DNA from: Pyropia haitanensis
Taxonomy: Eukaryota; Rhodophyta; Bangiophyceae; Bangiales; Bangiaceae
Assembly: GCA_008729055.1 (NCBI GenBank)
Contig: SDUX01000001.1
Coordinates: 2,258,623-2,322,622 of the forward strand
Length of the DNA: 64,000 nucleotides
Reading direction: 5' to 3'
The notes under the pieces are model-generated. The model was not told the DNA's origin. It saw only the letters and a list, made by a program, of their open reading frames with translations, and ran no database searches. This document shows, piece after piece, positions 31,767 to 43,589 of this stretch. A program made the translations under genes and the position numbers. Positions within the stretch are counted from its first letter, which is position 1; each line of letters opens with the position of its first letter.

Positions 31767-33793
31767 ATGGCGTCGTTTGCGCCCACGTCGGGCCTGTCGT
31801 CGCTGCTAAAAGATGGCACAAAACACATTTCCGGCGTGGACGCGGCGGTGCTCAAGAACATCGACGCATGCACACAGCTGGGCGCGCTGGTGTCGACGAG
31901 CCTGGGCCCCCACGCGCGGCGCAAGATTGTTGTCAACCGGCTGGGCAAGCTGTTTGTCACGTCGGACGCGGCCACCATCCTCCGGGAGCTGGAAGTCATC
32001 CACCCGGCGGCGCAGATGTTGGTCAAGGCCGCGGAAGCGCAGGAGCGGGAGGCGGGCGATGGAACCGCTGCGGTGGTCATCTTGGCGTCGGCGCTCCTGG
32101 AGAATGCGGAGAAGATGCTGCGCATGGGGCTCCACACCAGTGAGATCATTGCAGGTATGGCAGCTTGGGCGGACGGGGTGGTGGAAGTGGTGGGGGACAG
32201 GCTCTGGTGTTTGGTTGAGGGGCGGGCGGCTCTGAGGCGAGGATCTGGTTGGTGGCTTGTGGGGTACAGGTCCTCATCTGCGGGTCTGGCCTTGGGCCCC
32301 TGGCTTTGCACTGGCCTCTGGTCTCTGTTGTCTAGTAGGACTCGCAGAGCGGGACTCCCGCGCGCGCCGCCGCTTGGTTGGTGGTCTTGTGTCTATCCTG
32401 TTTCTGTTTGCCTTGGTCGCAAGACTCGTCCCACTCACCACCCTGCCTTTGTTTGCTCACCGGCGTGCGCCTTCTCTCCGTTTGATCGCATCTGGGTCGT
32501 GCTAACCGCCACGTAGGTTACGAGCAGGCTCTGGTCACTGTTCTGAAGGAGCTGGAGACGCTCCCCACCCACCGTGTCAATGATGTCAAGTCGCAGTCCG
32601 AGGTGTCGGCTGCCCTCACCACGTGCATTGCCTCCAAGCAGTACTCGCTGGAGGGTATCCTCGCCCCGCTCGTAGCCGACGCATGCCTGACCGTCCTGCC
32701 ATCCGACCCGGCCCACTTTTCGGTGGAGAACGTGCGGGTGGCCAAGATCCTTGGGGGCTCGCTGTCAGACAGCGTCGTTGTTCATGGCTCGGTGCTGACG
32801 CGGGACACGGCGGGGGTGGTGAAGAAGGTGGACGCTGCCAAGGTGGCGGTCTTCACGTGCGACTTTGACTCGTCGCAGACGGAGACCAAGGGCACCGTCC
32901 TCATCAAGTCGGCCGCACAGCTGACGGACTACACCAGGTCAGAGGAGGCTGCGATGGACGCCAAGGTGCGGGAGCTGGTGGACGCGGGCGTGACGGTGGT
33001 GGCGTCGCCCAAGTTTGGGGATGTGGCGCTGCACTTTCTCGACACGTACAAGGTCGCGGCGATCAAGTGCGCGTCCAAGTTTGACCTTCGCCGCGTCGCG
33101 CGCACCACCGGCGCGGTGGCCCTGGCCAAGCTCAGCACCCCGACGGCCGACGAAATCGGGCGGTGTGACCAGGTGGCGGTGGAGGAGGTGGGGTCGACCA
33201 AGGTCACCGTCCTGCGGCAACAGTCCGCCTCCTCCCGGATCGCGACGGTGGTGCTGCGGGGCTCTACCGCGAACCTCATGGAGGACGTTGAGCGGGTGGT
33301 GGACGACGCGGTCAACGTCTTCAAGGGGATCACCAAGGACGGTCGGTTTGTGGCGGGCGCGGGCGCGACGGAGATGGCGCTCGCGGCGGCGGTGCAAAAG
33401 GTGGCCGACGCCGCTTCCGGCCTGGAGCAGTACGCCCTCGAGGCGTTTGGCACGTCGCTGGCGACGCTGCCCAAGCGGATCGCGGAGAACGCAGGCCTCG
33501 ACGCCCCGGCCGTGATGGCCGCTCTGACCGCTGCGCACGCGGCTGGCAACGCCACTACAGGCGTCAACGTCGAGGGCGGGGACAGCGGCTCTGCGGGCGG
33601 TGCCCCCAACACCCTGGACGCGGCGGCGGCGGCGGTGTGGGACCAGTACGCGGTCAAATACTGGTCCATCCGGCTGGCGGCCGAGGCGGCCCTGACGGTG
33701 CTGCGGGTCGACCAGATCATCATGGCCAAGGAGGCGGGCGGGCCCAAGCCGCGGGATATGATGGCTGCGGACGTGCACGACGACGCTCCGTAA
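31767..33793 (+). CDS. CCT8: T-complex protein 1 subunit theta (CCT8), 2 exons
   Basis: One of eight subunits of the cytosolic TRiC/CCT chaperonin, which folds actin, tubulin and others with ATP. Exon 1 (31767-32154) encodes LLKDGTKHISGVDAAVLKNI, KLFVTSDAATILRELEV and the ATPase motif AGDGTAAVVI. The phase-1 intron 32155-32516 is removed to give IIAGYEQAL. Exon 2 continues with ASKQYSLEGILAPLVADACL, NVRVAKILGGSLSDS, TETKGTVLIKSA, IATVVLRGSTANLMEDVERV, AGAGATEMALA, LEQYALEAFG and the theta-type end VLRVDQIIMAKEAGGPKPRD. Total 554 residues against ~550 in other theta subunits. The gene is complete and has no homopolymer break. Its flanks also lack long G/C runs, unlike most neighbours. Confidence 0.97.
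32155..32516 (+). other. Intron of CCT8 (362 bp, phase 1)
   Basis: Donor GCAG|GTATGG, acceptor CACGTAG|GTTACG. A branch-point-like GCTAAC lies at 32501-32506, about 11 nt before the 3' splice site. Confidence 0.92.
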
Positions 33794-34979
33794 AGTCGGC
33801 TACGAAGTGGGAGGAGCCGGGCCGGCCTGCTTTTTTGGTTTTGCGCGGGGAAGATGTGAGTAGAGATGACGATGGTCTGCTTGCCGATGCGTGCAGCGGA
33901 ACAGCATCGGGGGTGCGTCAATGCGACACTTGGCAACAACGGTGGGCGCGTCGTTCCGCTGGTGCTCTTGCGGTCGGCTGTCAGCCGCAGGGCCCGCCCG
34001 ACCGACACTTGTGCGACGTTCCGCTCCATGCTCTCCTGGCAGAGGCGCCACCGTGGCGGCCGCGGGGAGGGGAGTGACCATATCCCTGCTGGCGGCGGCG
34101 CGTATGTGCGTACCCGGATTTCCACGCGTGGATGTGGTGGTGACAGGACATACGCCGACGATGGGGTGGCCGCCGCTCGCCCTCTGGCGTGCGCTGGTGG
34201 CCCTCGGGCGGGGGCTCCCCAGCGGTGCCCCTGCCCCGCGGTCTCACCCCCTGCAGAGTGGGGTCTCTGTGTCACCCCTGTGCACACCAGGTGCACACGC
34301 ACCCCCCCTCCCCCCTTCCCAGTCGCCGCTCGGTATTGCGGTCCCCTCTGCTCACAGAGTGGCCCGCGCACGATGATTGGCGTGTGGGGGTGGCGCCAAC
34401 GAGGTACGCGGGGGGCATTGGGAGGTGAAGGGCGACGGGATGACCGTCGGGCTTTTGGTCCGTGTACTGTGCGGTGGGGGGGGCGCGAGCGGCAGGCGGC
34501 GGAAGGGGGGCATGGGAGACGCGCGGCGGCACGCACCGGGGGCGGCACGGGCATGGTGGCGTCGCGTCCACGATCGCCCGTGGGGTTGCGTGGCGCGGGG
34601 CTGGCCAGTAGTGGGCGGTGGGTGTCCCTAAAAGACCAGCCCGCTACTGGCTGGCCCTACCGTGTGAGGTGTGGGGGTGCCGCGCCACGGCGGAGCTGGT
34701 GCCAGGGAAGGACGGGAGGGGGACGCGTCTGCGCTTGCGGCGGCGGGGGAGAGTGGGCGGCCGCGCCGGCGGCAGCGTTCCTGCCACGGCCGGCGCGGGG
34801 TACAAGAGCGGGCCGCCCGGCGTCACAGCAGCGTGCGGGTTGTGGGCGCCGACGCCGCCCGACCGGTCTCGCCCAGCCCGTGTGCCGCCACCCGCTTGCT
34901 CATGCCTCCTAGCACCCCCTCTCCCGTTCCCGTACGTCGCTTCCTCCCCCGCTCACCGCCAACGTCCGCCGCGGGAGCT
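33794..34979. other. Intergenic, CCT8 to lumenal membrane protein gene
   Basis: About 1.2 kb of mixed composition without long microsatellites. Open frames cross it, but none shows recognisable protein sequence. Confidence 0.55.
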
Positions 34980-36596
34980 ATGGATGGCCTGCTGGGCGCG
35001 CCCGCCCCCGCGGGCGCCCCCGCGGCGGCGACGGCGGCGCCACGAACGCCCTGGCGCGCCGTCGCTGCCGTCGCGGCCGCGGCACTCGCGGCGGCGGTGA
35101 CCCTGGGCGTCGCCGCCACCGCCGTGCGGCACCACCCGACCGCGGCGGCGGCCGCCAGCCGGCGCGGCACGCCGTCGGCGGCGGCGGGCGCGCCCGCGGC
35201 GGTGCGGGCGGTGGAGCCGCCGCGGCCAATCCAAGGCCATGACCTTGACTGCGCGGGCGGCAACTACTCGTCGACGGCGCTCAAGCTGGTCACCGAGCTC
35301 CCCGTCGTGCGGCTCATCTCCAACCGCGCCACGGGCGGGGTGGGCGCGGCGGCCGCGGCGACGCTGTCGACGTTTGAGGTGTCGGACGTGGCGGGCGTGC
35401 CCGGCGGCTCGGACGTCTACGTCGTCTTTGACAACACGTTCCGCGTCGGCCACTTTTCCAGCGGCCTCTCGTACGAGGCGGCGGGGTCGCCCGGCGGCGG
35501 GGGCGGGGCCGGGACGGGAGACACCAACCGGCTCCTCGCCTGGCCCGGCGATACCGGCGGCGAGTCGGAGTTTGAGGTGCTGGCGTTCAACGCCACGTCG
35601 GGCACCTACCTCATCATCCAGGAGAGCGTGGTCGGCGCGAACGGCTCGCTCGTGCCGCGCGTGCTGGAGGTGTCTTTTCACAATACCACCGCGACGGTGC
35701 ACTCGACGTGCGACGGGGCCATCCACTTTTCGTCAGAGAACAAGGGCTTTGAGGGCGCCGCGGTGGCCACCGCCGCGGACGGCACGTCGTACCTCCTCGG
35801 CCTCTGCGAGGGCAACTATTGCGCGAGCGGCAGCGACGGGCGGTCGCCCGGCGGCGGCCGGCTGCTGGCCATGGAGCGGCAGTCGACCGCCGGCGGCGGC
35901 TGCGCGTGGGTGCCCCGCCAGACGGTCGCGCTGCCCGCGGCGGCCAACTTTATGGACTACTCCGCCATCAGTATCTACAACAACTCCCGCGTGGCGGTGA
36001 CGTCGCAGGAGAACGCGGCGGTGTGGGTGGGCACGCTGGACCTCCTCGACGGCGCCGCGCTGTCGCCGGGCCACCCACGCTGGGTGAATGGGAGCGCGGC
36101 GGGGGCGGGCGGCAGCGCGGCGGGGGAGCGCGCGCTGTTTGGCGTGTCGGGGGGGGCGGTGTACGACTTCCCGCGCAACAGCCAGTGTGAGCGCATCTAT
36201 TGCAACGTGGAGGTACGGGGCGGGGTGGGGCGGGCCGAGGGGGCGAAGCGGAACGTGGGGGGTGCGGTCTTTGGTGCGGCGCGCTCCAGCTGACTTTGGC
36301 GCATGGCTCTCTGACCCCCACCGCATCGTTGATGCCCTACGGGTATCTGTTGCGCGCATGTCTTGTATTCCAATCGCCCACCCTGTTTCTTGGCCTCTTT
36401 CTGGCCTGGAGCCTGCCACTTGCTCCCCCACCATGACTTCCCCCATCGCATCGTCCACCCGTAGGGCATTCACTGGCAAGAGGCGGACGTGCTGGTGGCG
36501 GTGAGCGACCGGATGAAGCCTGGCGGCAAGCAGCCGTTCGTGTGTCAGGAGCACGATCAGAGCATCCACACCTTTCTCGTGCCGACTGCACAGTAG
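34980..36596 (+). CDS. Single-pass membrane protein with large glycosylated lumenal domain (2 exons)
   Basis: Function unknown. ATG at 34980 gives ~27 Ala/Pro-rich residues, a hydrophobic segment (AVAAVAAAALAAAVTLGVAA) and a large C-terminal domain, so a type II or cleaved secretory protein. The domain has several N-glycosylation sequons (NYS, NAT, NGS, NTT, NNS) and paired Cys. It contains DVYVVFDNTFRVGHFSSGLS, NKGFEGAAVATAADGTSYLL, GLCEGNYC, NFMDYSAISIYNNSRVAVTS and GAVYDFPRNSQCERIYCNVE. The phase-0 intron 36213-36464 joins NVE to GIHWQEADVLVAVSDRMKPG, and exon 2 ends CQEHDQSIHTFLVPTAQ. It looks like a conserved propeller-type family of algae and other protists, but I know no name. Length 454 residues. 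Confidence 0.78.
36213..36464 (+). other. Intron of the lumenal membrane protein gene (252 bp, phase 0)
   Basis: Donor GTGGAG|GTACGG, acceptor CCCGTAG|GGC. Exon 2 (36465-36596) is 132 nt and ends in TAG. Confidence 0.85.
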
Positions 36597-37327
36597 GGAC
36601 GGAGCGGGGGAACATGGGGGGGCGGGGAAGCCGGGAGAGACCTGGGGGGCAGCTCGTTGCCCGCATGCAAGAAAAAGACAAACGAGAGCACGGCACCAAA
36701 GCGTCGGCTACCGTTGGGGGGGGGGCGGCTGGCAGACCGGCGGCCGCCCGCGCAGTCGACGCTCTGCACCGGAGCGACGACGGTGGGGATTGCGTCGCCG
36801 GCCACCATGACCATCGTCCGCCCCCCCGCCACCGGCTTGGTACGCCCTGCCCACCCCTTCTGAGGGGCAGACGCCTCTGGTGTCCCCCACCCCACCCCTC
36901 CCAGAGACAAACTACAGGCGGGGACGAAGGCAGGTACACACGGTGCAAGAAGAGGTAGCCAAGAGAGACACTCATCGTCCTTGGCGGGAATCTCGGCTAT
37001 GTAAAGGTCAAAGTCGCTACAATGCCAGCCGACGTTGGCGCCACTCTCGAACCTGCGCTCCACCAATCACAGGTTGACACCGCGCGCAGGCGTCTGCAAC
37101 GTGGTACGCTGCCGCTCGGGCCTGCCCACGCGGGCCGCGGCCCCGACGCGACCAGCGTGACGCCGGCTACCGTCGCTCCAACCTCGGTCCCCCAACCCCC
37201 CCCCCCCCCCCAGCTTGTCGCATCGCAGTCCCGCTGCGCCAGTCCCCCTCTTCACCCCCACCCCCCCCCCATCCCCCCCCCCCCGCCGCGGCGGCCCGAT
37301 GCCTCGCCCCACCCCCCCCAAGCGCTG
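36597..37327. other. Intergenic upstream of BRCA2
   Basis: G-rich next to the previous stop, lower GC at about 36900-37060, then C-runs (37198-37212, 37261-37281) before the BRCA2 ATG. The BRCA2 frame is open back to 37022, but the extra residues are unremarkable. Confidence 0.6.
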
Positions 37328-37980
37328 ATGTCGACAGCGGGCACCCCAGCGGAGGACCCCATCGATGACACGCCGTGGGCGGCGTCCCCGCCGCGGCCGG
37401 CCGGCGCCGGCGGCGGCGACGCGTCGGCGGCGGACGGCTGGCTGCCGCCGCCGCTGGTTGTAGCCACCCCGGCGGGGCGATGGGGGGGAGCCGCCTGGGA
37501 CCCGGTCTGCCGGGTGGCCACGCTCGGCCTGCCGCCGACGGCCGCGCCGGCCGGCGGCGGTGGCGGCGGTGACGGCGGCGGCGGCGGCGGCGGCGGCGTC
37601 ACTCGGGCGGTGGCGCCGCCTTGGCGGCCGCCCGTCGCGGTCACGACGCCATTCCCGGCCTACCGGGGCCTCGAAGGCATCCGCTGGCGGGTGTCCACAC
37701 CTACCGCGCCCCAGCTGGCGGCCGCGGCGTCGACGACGGCGGCGGCGACGGGGGCGTCCCCCGCGCCGGCCGCCGCGACCGCGACGGGCGCACCCGGCGT
37801 CGGCGGTGCCACAGCCGTCACTCCCGGTCGGACGTGCCGGCGCGTGGTGCGCCGGCGGCAGCGGCCTGGCGGCGGCAGCGGCGGCGGCGCCGCCGCCGCC
37901 GCCGCCGACGCGGCACCCCAGGCGGTCGGCCTCGCCGCCGCCCTCGCCCGTGTGACCACTTCGTCTGCAGCCGCGGCGGT

Positions 37981-38011
<31 letters not shown>

Positions 38012-38345
38012 GCTGCACCTCCCACAACGTCGCGCAAACGGCGGCGCTCCCGGCGGGTGGTGCTGCCGCCCCGCCCGGGCGTGCCCCCCCCCGCCGCGGC
38101 CGCATCGGCGGCGCCGACCGCCGCCGCCGCCACCGTCACGGCCAGTGGTGCCGCGGGGGGTGGCGCCGCCGCGGCGCCGCCGTGGCGAGCCGCCGCGGCC
38201 GCGGCCGCCCGCGGCGGCGGGGGCGGCGGCGGCAAGCGCGCGCGGCGGGCGGCCGGGGGGCTGGCCCCGCCAGACGGCCGGCCGGGCTCCCCCCGCCGTG
38301 GCGGCCACAGCGGCCGCAGCGGCAGCAGCAGCAGCAGCAGCAGCA

Positions 38346-38392
<47 letters not shown>

Positions 38393-40900
38393 AGCGGCTG
38401 CGACAGCGGGGCGGCGTCGGCGTGCGGCTCGGTTGACGCGACGGGCGTGGGCGGCTGGGCGCCCCGCACCGCCGACGGGGACAGCCCGCCGCCCGGCTGG
38501 TGGGGGGTGGGCGGCTCGCCCGTCGCGCCGCCGCCGCCGGTGCCGTCGCCGGTGCCGCAGGTGCCGCCGCCGGCTCTGCGGTCCGCGACGGCCGCGCCCA
38601 CCAGCGGTGGCAGCGACGTTGGCTGGTCGCCCGCCGTGCGGCGGCGGCGGCGGCCGCCGCGGTCGCCCGTGTACGGGGCGTCCCCGTCGGCGGTGCCCGT
38701 GCCCGGGTGGGGGCTCCCGCCGGGGGTGGGGGAGGGGGGTGGCTCGGATGGTGGCCGGACACAGGGGGAGGAGGCGGACGATGGGGGGGACGAGCGAGAC
38801 TACATGCGGGCGGCTCCGCCGGCGGTGGGCACGGAGTGGGGGGGGGGTGGCTCGGCAGAGGAGGAGGATGGCAGCGGCCCGGGGCTGTTTGACAGCGGCA
38901 CCGACGATGGGCGTGGTGCGGGGCTGGGCGATGATGGCCGTGGCGCGTCGGTCGCGGACGGGAGTTGGGGGGAGGGTGGCTCGACCGCCGACGGCGCCGG
39001 TGGCGGCCTGGAGCCAGCCGTTCGCCGCGGCAGCGGCGACGGTGCAGCTACCCAAGACGCCGGCGCCGGCGCTCGCGTCGACGTGGGCGGCTCGGGCGGC
39101 GACGCGGGGGCGGCCGCCACGTGGGTGGGCGGCCTCGACTCGCAAGGCGGCTGGCGACCGACCGCGCCCGCCGCGGGCTACGGCCCGGCTGGGTGGGACG
39201 GAGACAGCATCTCGGCGGGCGGCTCTGGCCCCGGCGCGGACCCGGTCGATGCCAGTGGGGCCGAGTGGCATCGCCACCGCAGTCGCAGTCGGAGCTGGAG
39301 CCCAGGCCGCGGCCGCAGCCACAGGCGCAACCGCAGCCGCAGCCGCAGCCGCAGCCGCAGCCGCAGCCGCAGCCACAGCCCCAGCCCCAGCCGCAGCCAC
39401 AGCCCCAGCCCCAGCCGCAGCCGCAGCCCCAGCCCCAGCTTCTGCCGCACCCCGACGCCGAGCCCGCCGCCGAGTGCGGTGCCGAGCCACAGCACGAGCG
39501 TGGAGCTCAGCCCCGTGGCGAGCCCCGTTGCCCACCCCGCGGGGATCCCCGTGGCCAGCGGCAGCCACGCCCTCACGGGCACGGTCGTGGCGGCGAGCTT
39601 GGGGCGACCACGGGCGGACGCGCGGTTGGCGGCCCGCGCGGGCGGTGGGGCCACCCCCGGCAACGGCGCACCCCTCTCTCGACCGTGGCGTGCAGCTCAC
39701 CCCCGCCGGCCTGACGCGCCTCCTGTCGTGGTCGGCCCCGCTGGAGACCCCCCCGCGGCGACTGCCGCGCCGGCTGCCGCGGCCGCGGCTGTGCTTGGCC
39801 CCGCCGACGCTGGTGGCATAGCCGCCGTGGCGGCCGCCGATGCCGCCACCGCCGCCACCGCTGCCGCCGCCCACGCCGCGGCGGCTGCCGACGCCGCCGA
39901 CGCCGACGACATTGACGCGTTTTCACAGCCGCCAGAGCGGGTCGTCCCCCCCGCTGGCCGCGTCCGCCTGACGACCACCCCCGCGGGCGGCGCGCCGGCC
40001 TACTGCTCCCTGCTCGAAGGGGAGGTGGTGCCGCCGTCGGCGATTGGCGGCTCCTTTTCCGACGACGAGCCGCCGCCGCTGTGGCGGGGCGGGCCGTGGC
40101 GGACGTCGCTGCTCGTACCGCTGCGACCGGCCGGCGGCGGCGGCCAGCCCGCCCCGTGGGGGGGCGCGACGGCGACGGCGGCCGCCGCGGCCGCCTTCCC
40201 AAACCGTGCCGACGTTGCCGGCCTGGCGCCGGCGCTGCCGACCGTGTCGGAGCCGCCGGCGGGCGGGGCGTCCCCGCGGGCGGCGGTCACCTCTGGCGCG
40301 CCATCGTCCGACGCCCGCCCCACGACAGCAGCCACCCCCGCCACGTGGGCTGCCGGTGGTGGCGGGCCGTGGGCGGCGACGGCGGCGGAGGGGGGGTCGC
40401 CGGCGGGGGTGCGCGCCGCGGCCGCGTCGCCGGGCGCGGCGCCGCCCGTGGCGGCTACGCTGGGGGGGTTGGCGAGCGGCATGTGGGGCGGCACCGGCGT
40501 CGACGGTGGCGGCGACGACGCCGACGGCGGCGGCGGCGGCCGTGGTGGCGCCGTCGGTGGCGGCGGCGGGGGGGGAGGGTGGCCGCCTGCCGCCGCCGCC
40601 GCCGCACCGCCGGTCGGGCGGGTCCTGTTTGGTGGCCCCACCGACGGTTCCCCCCGCGCGGCGGCCGGCGGCGGCCGGCCACCGCTGCCGGCCGCGCCTG
40701 CCGCGGCTGACGGGCGGCTGGCCGTCGCCGCCGGTGGCCTGGCGGCGGCCGCGGGCCGCGGCTGGCACGCGTCGGCTGCCGGCCGGGCGGCGGCGGTCGC
40801 GGCGCTGGCCGACCTCGACGCGTTGGAGGCGGCGCCGGCGGCTCCGCTGCCGCCGCCGCCGCCATTGCTGGCGGGGAACCCCGCCGTCGGCAGGCCGCCG

Positions 40901-40934
<34 letters not shown>

Positions 40935-43558
40935 GGGCCGACGCGGCGCCGTTCATGCGTGTCCCGGCGGGCGCCGCACCACCCGTCGGTGGGGGCCTGC
41001 CGGCCGCACCGCCCGTCGGTGGGGGCCTGCCGGCCGCGCCGGCTGTGGCGGCGTCCGCGGCGGACGCCGCCGCCGCGGCCACCGCCGCGGCCACCGCCGC
41101 GGCGGCGGGCGGCGGGGACTCGCCCGCTACGGCCTTCCGCAAGCAGCTCCGCGGCGTCGTCGTATCGGCGGTGGGGGTGGCCGACGCCGCCGCGGCGCTG
41201 GCCGAGCTCGACGCCCCGGCCGCGCCACGGACAGCAGCCACGGCACGGGTGCCGCTGATGGTGGACGCTGTCGGCGGGGGGGGCTCGAAGGGGGGGGGCG
41301 GGGGGACGACGGCGGAGGGTCGCGGCGCCACCGCGGCCGCCGCGGCCTGGGCGCCTGCCGCCGGCGCCGGTGGTGCGGGCGCGGCGGGTGACCCCGGCGG
41401 CGGCGGCGCCAGCGCCGGCGCCGGCACAGGGTTCGCCACCGCCTCGGGGCGCGCCCTGCCGCCGGCGGGCGGTCGTGGCGGCTCGGGCTTTGCCACCGCC
41501 GCTGGCGGTGCGCTACCACCGCCGGCCGCCGGTGGCGGCGGCGTCGGCTTCCGCACCGCAGCCGGCGGTGTGCTGCCGGCGGCGGCGGCGGCGGGTCACG
41601 GCTTGGGCTTTGCGACCGCCGCCGGGCGCGCCCTGCCGTCTGGCGGTGGCGCCGGCTCTCCCACCGCCGCCGCCGGTCCGTTGGCGTCACGTGGCGGCCG
41701 TGGCGGGGTTGGCTTTCCCACCGCCGCTGGCGGCGCGCTGCCGCCGCCGGCGTGGGGTGGCGGCTCGGGCTTTACGACCGCCGCCGGCGGGGCGCTGCCG
41801 CCCGTCACCGGCGGCGGCGCCTCGGGCTTTGCTACCGCCGCGGGCGGCGCCCCGCCACCGGCGGCTGCCGGCGGCGGCTCGGGCTTTATGACGGCCGCCG
41901 GCGGTGCGCTGCGGCCGGCAGCCGGCGTCGGTGGGTCGGGCTTTACAACCGCCGCGGGCGGTGCGCTGCCGCCGCCGGCCGGTGGTGGCGGCTCGGGCTT
42001 CACGACCGCCGCCGGGGTTGAGCTGCCGCCGCCGGCCGGTGGCGGCGGCTCGGGCTTTACAACCGCCGCGGGTGGTGCGCTGCCTTTGCCGGCCGGTGGT
42101 GGCGGCTCGGGCTTTACAACCGCCGCGGGTGGTGCACTGCCGCCGCCGGCCGGTGGCGGCGGCTCGGGCTTCACGACCGCCGCGGGTGGTGCGCTGCCTT
42201 TGCCGGCCGGTGGTGGCGGCTCGGGCTTTACAACCGCCGCGGGTGGTGCACTGCCGCCAGCGGCGGGTGGTGGCGGCTCGGGCTTCACGACCGCTGCGGG
42301 TGGTGCGCTGCCTTTGCCGGCCTGTGGCGGCGGCTCGGGCTTTACAACCGCCGCGGGTGGTGCGCTGCCGCCGCCGGCCGGTGGCGGCGGCTCGGGCTTC
42401 ACGACTGCCGCGGGTGGTGCGCTGCCGCCACCGGCTGCCGGTGTCCCTGGCGGCGCCGCCGGCCCGGCCGGCCGCGTGCGGCTCCTCTCCCCCGCCCGCG
42501 GCCGGTCGTCCGTCTCGGCGGCGCTGCTCGGCCGCGCCGCCGCGCTCGGCGTCGGCGCCGCCACGGCGCGCACGCCCGCCGCGGCGGCCGCCGCCGCCGC
42601 CGCCGCCGCGGGCCGCCCGCCGCCGGCGTTTGCCGCGCCGCGGCGGCGGCTGGCGGGCGCCGCCGCCGCCGCGGCTGCCGCCGCTGCCGCCACTGCTGCC
42701 GCCGCCACCACCGCCCCTGCGGGCGGCGGCGCCGCCAGTGCTGCCGCCAAGGATGGCGCGGGCACGGAGGGCGGGGGGGGCGGCCAGCGGCCGCCGCTGC
42801 CGGCCGCCGCTGACACCGCGGCGGCGGCGCCGCCGCCGCCGCCGCCGCCACCCCGCACCGTGCTGCCAGCGGCGCTGCTGTCTGACGCGCAGGCGCTGCT
42901 GGCCGACCTGCCGCCGCCGGCGGCCGGCGCGGCCACCGCCGCCGCCGCCGCCGCCGCCGCTGCCGCCGCCGCCGACGGCGGCGGCGCGTCGCCGCTCAGC
43001 CGCGCCGCGGCGGCGCTGCGTGACCTCGGCGCGCCAGCGGGCGCCCCCCCCCCACCCGTCCGCGACGCCGTCCATGGTAGCCGCCAGGGCCGCCCCGCCG
43101 CGGCGGCCGCCCCCACCCCGCCGCCGCCGTCGCGGGGGGTGGCCCGCCGCTGGGCGCGGCGCCGCCCCGCGGCGGCGGCGCCGACCCGCACCGCGCGTTC
43201 CGCGCGCCGCGGCGGGCGGGGCGGCCGCGGTCCCCCCCCGGGGCGGCGCCGCCGCGGCCGACCGCCGGCGGCCGCCGCCGACCAAGGCCGCCGCGGGTGC
43301 GGCCGCGGCCGCGGCCGCGCCCGTCCCGCACGGCCGCATCGACGTGACGGGCGACCTGCGGCCGCCGCCGACGGCGCCGCCACTCGCCGTGGCCGGCCGC
43401 CACGCCGCGGCGGCACGGCCGCCGCTGCCGCCGCGGGTGCTGGCCGAGCTGGCGCCGCTGGTGCTCGGCGGGCCCGCCGCGTGTGCCGCCTACGCGTTGC
43501 CGGCCGACCGGTGGGACGCGCCCGCCGCGGCCGGCGCGGGGGGGGACGGCGGGGGGGG

Positions 43559-43589
<31 letters not shown>

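Noticed and set aside
41429..42451. The 57-bp array as a CRISPR or plain non-coding minisatellite
   Set aside because: Units are contiguous without spacers, keep frame over 1 kb and encode a conserved motif within a BRCA2-like ORF.
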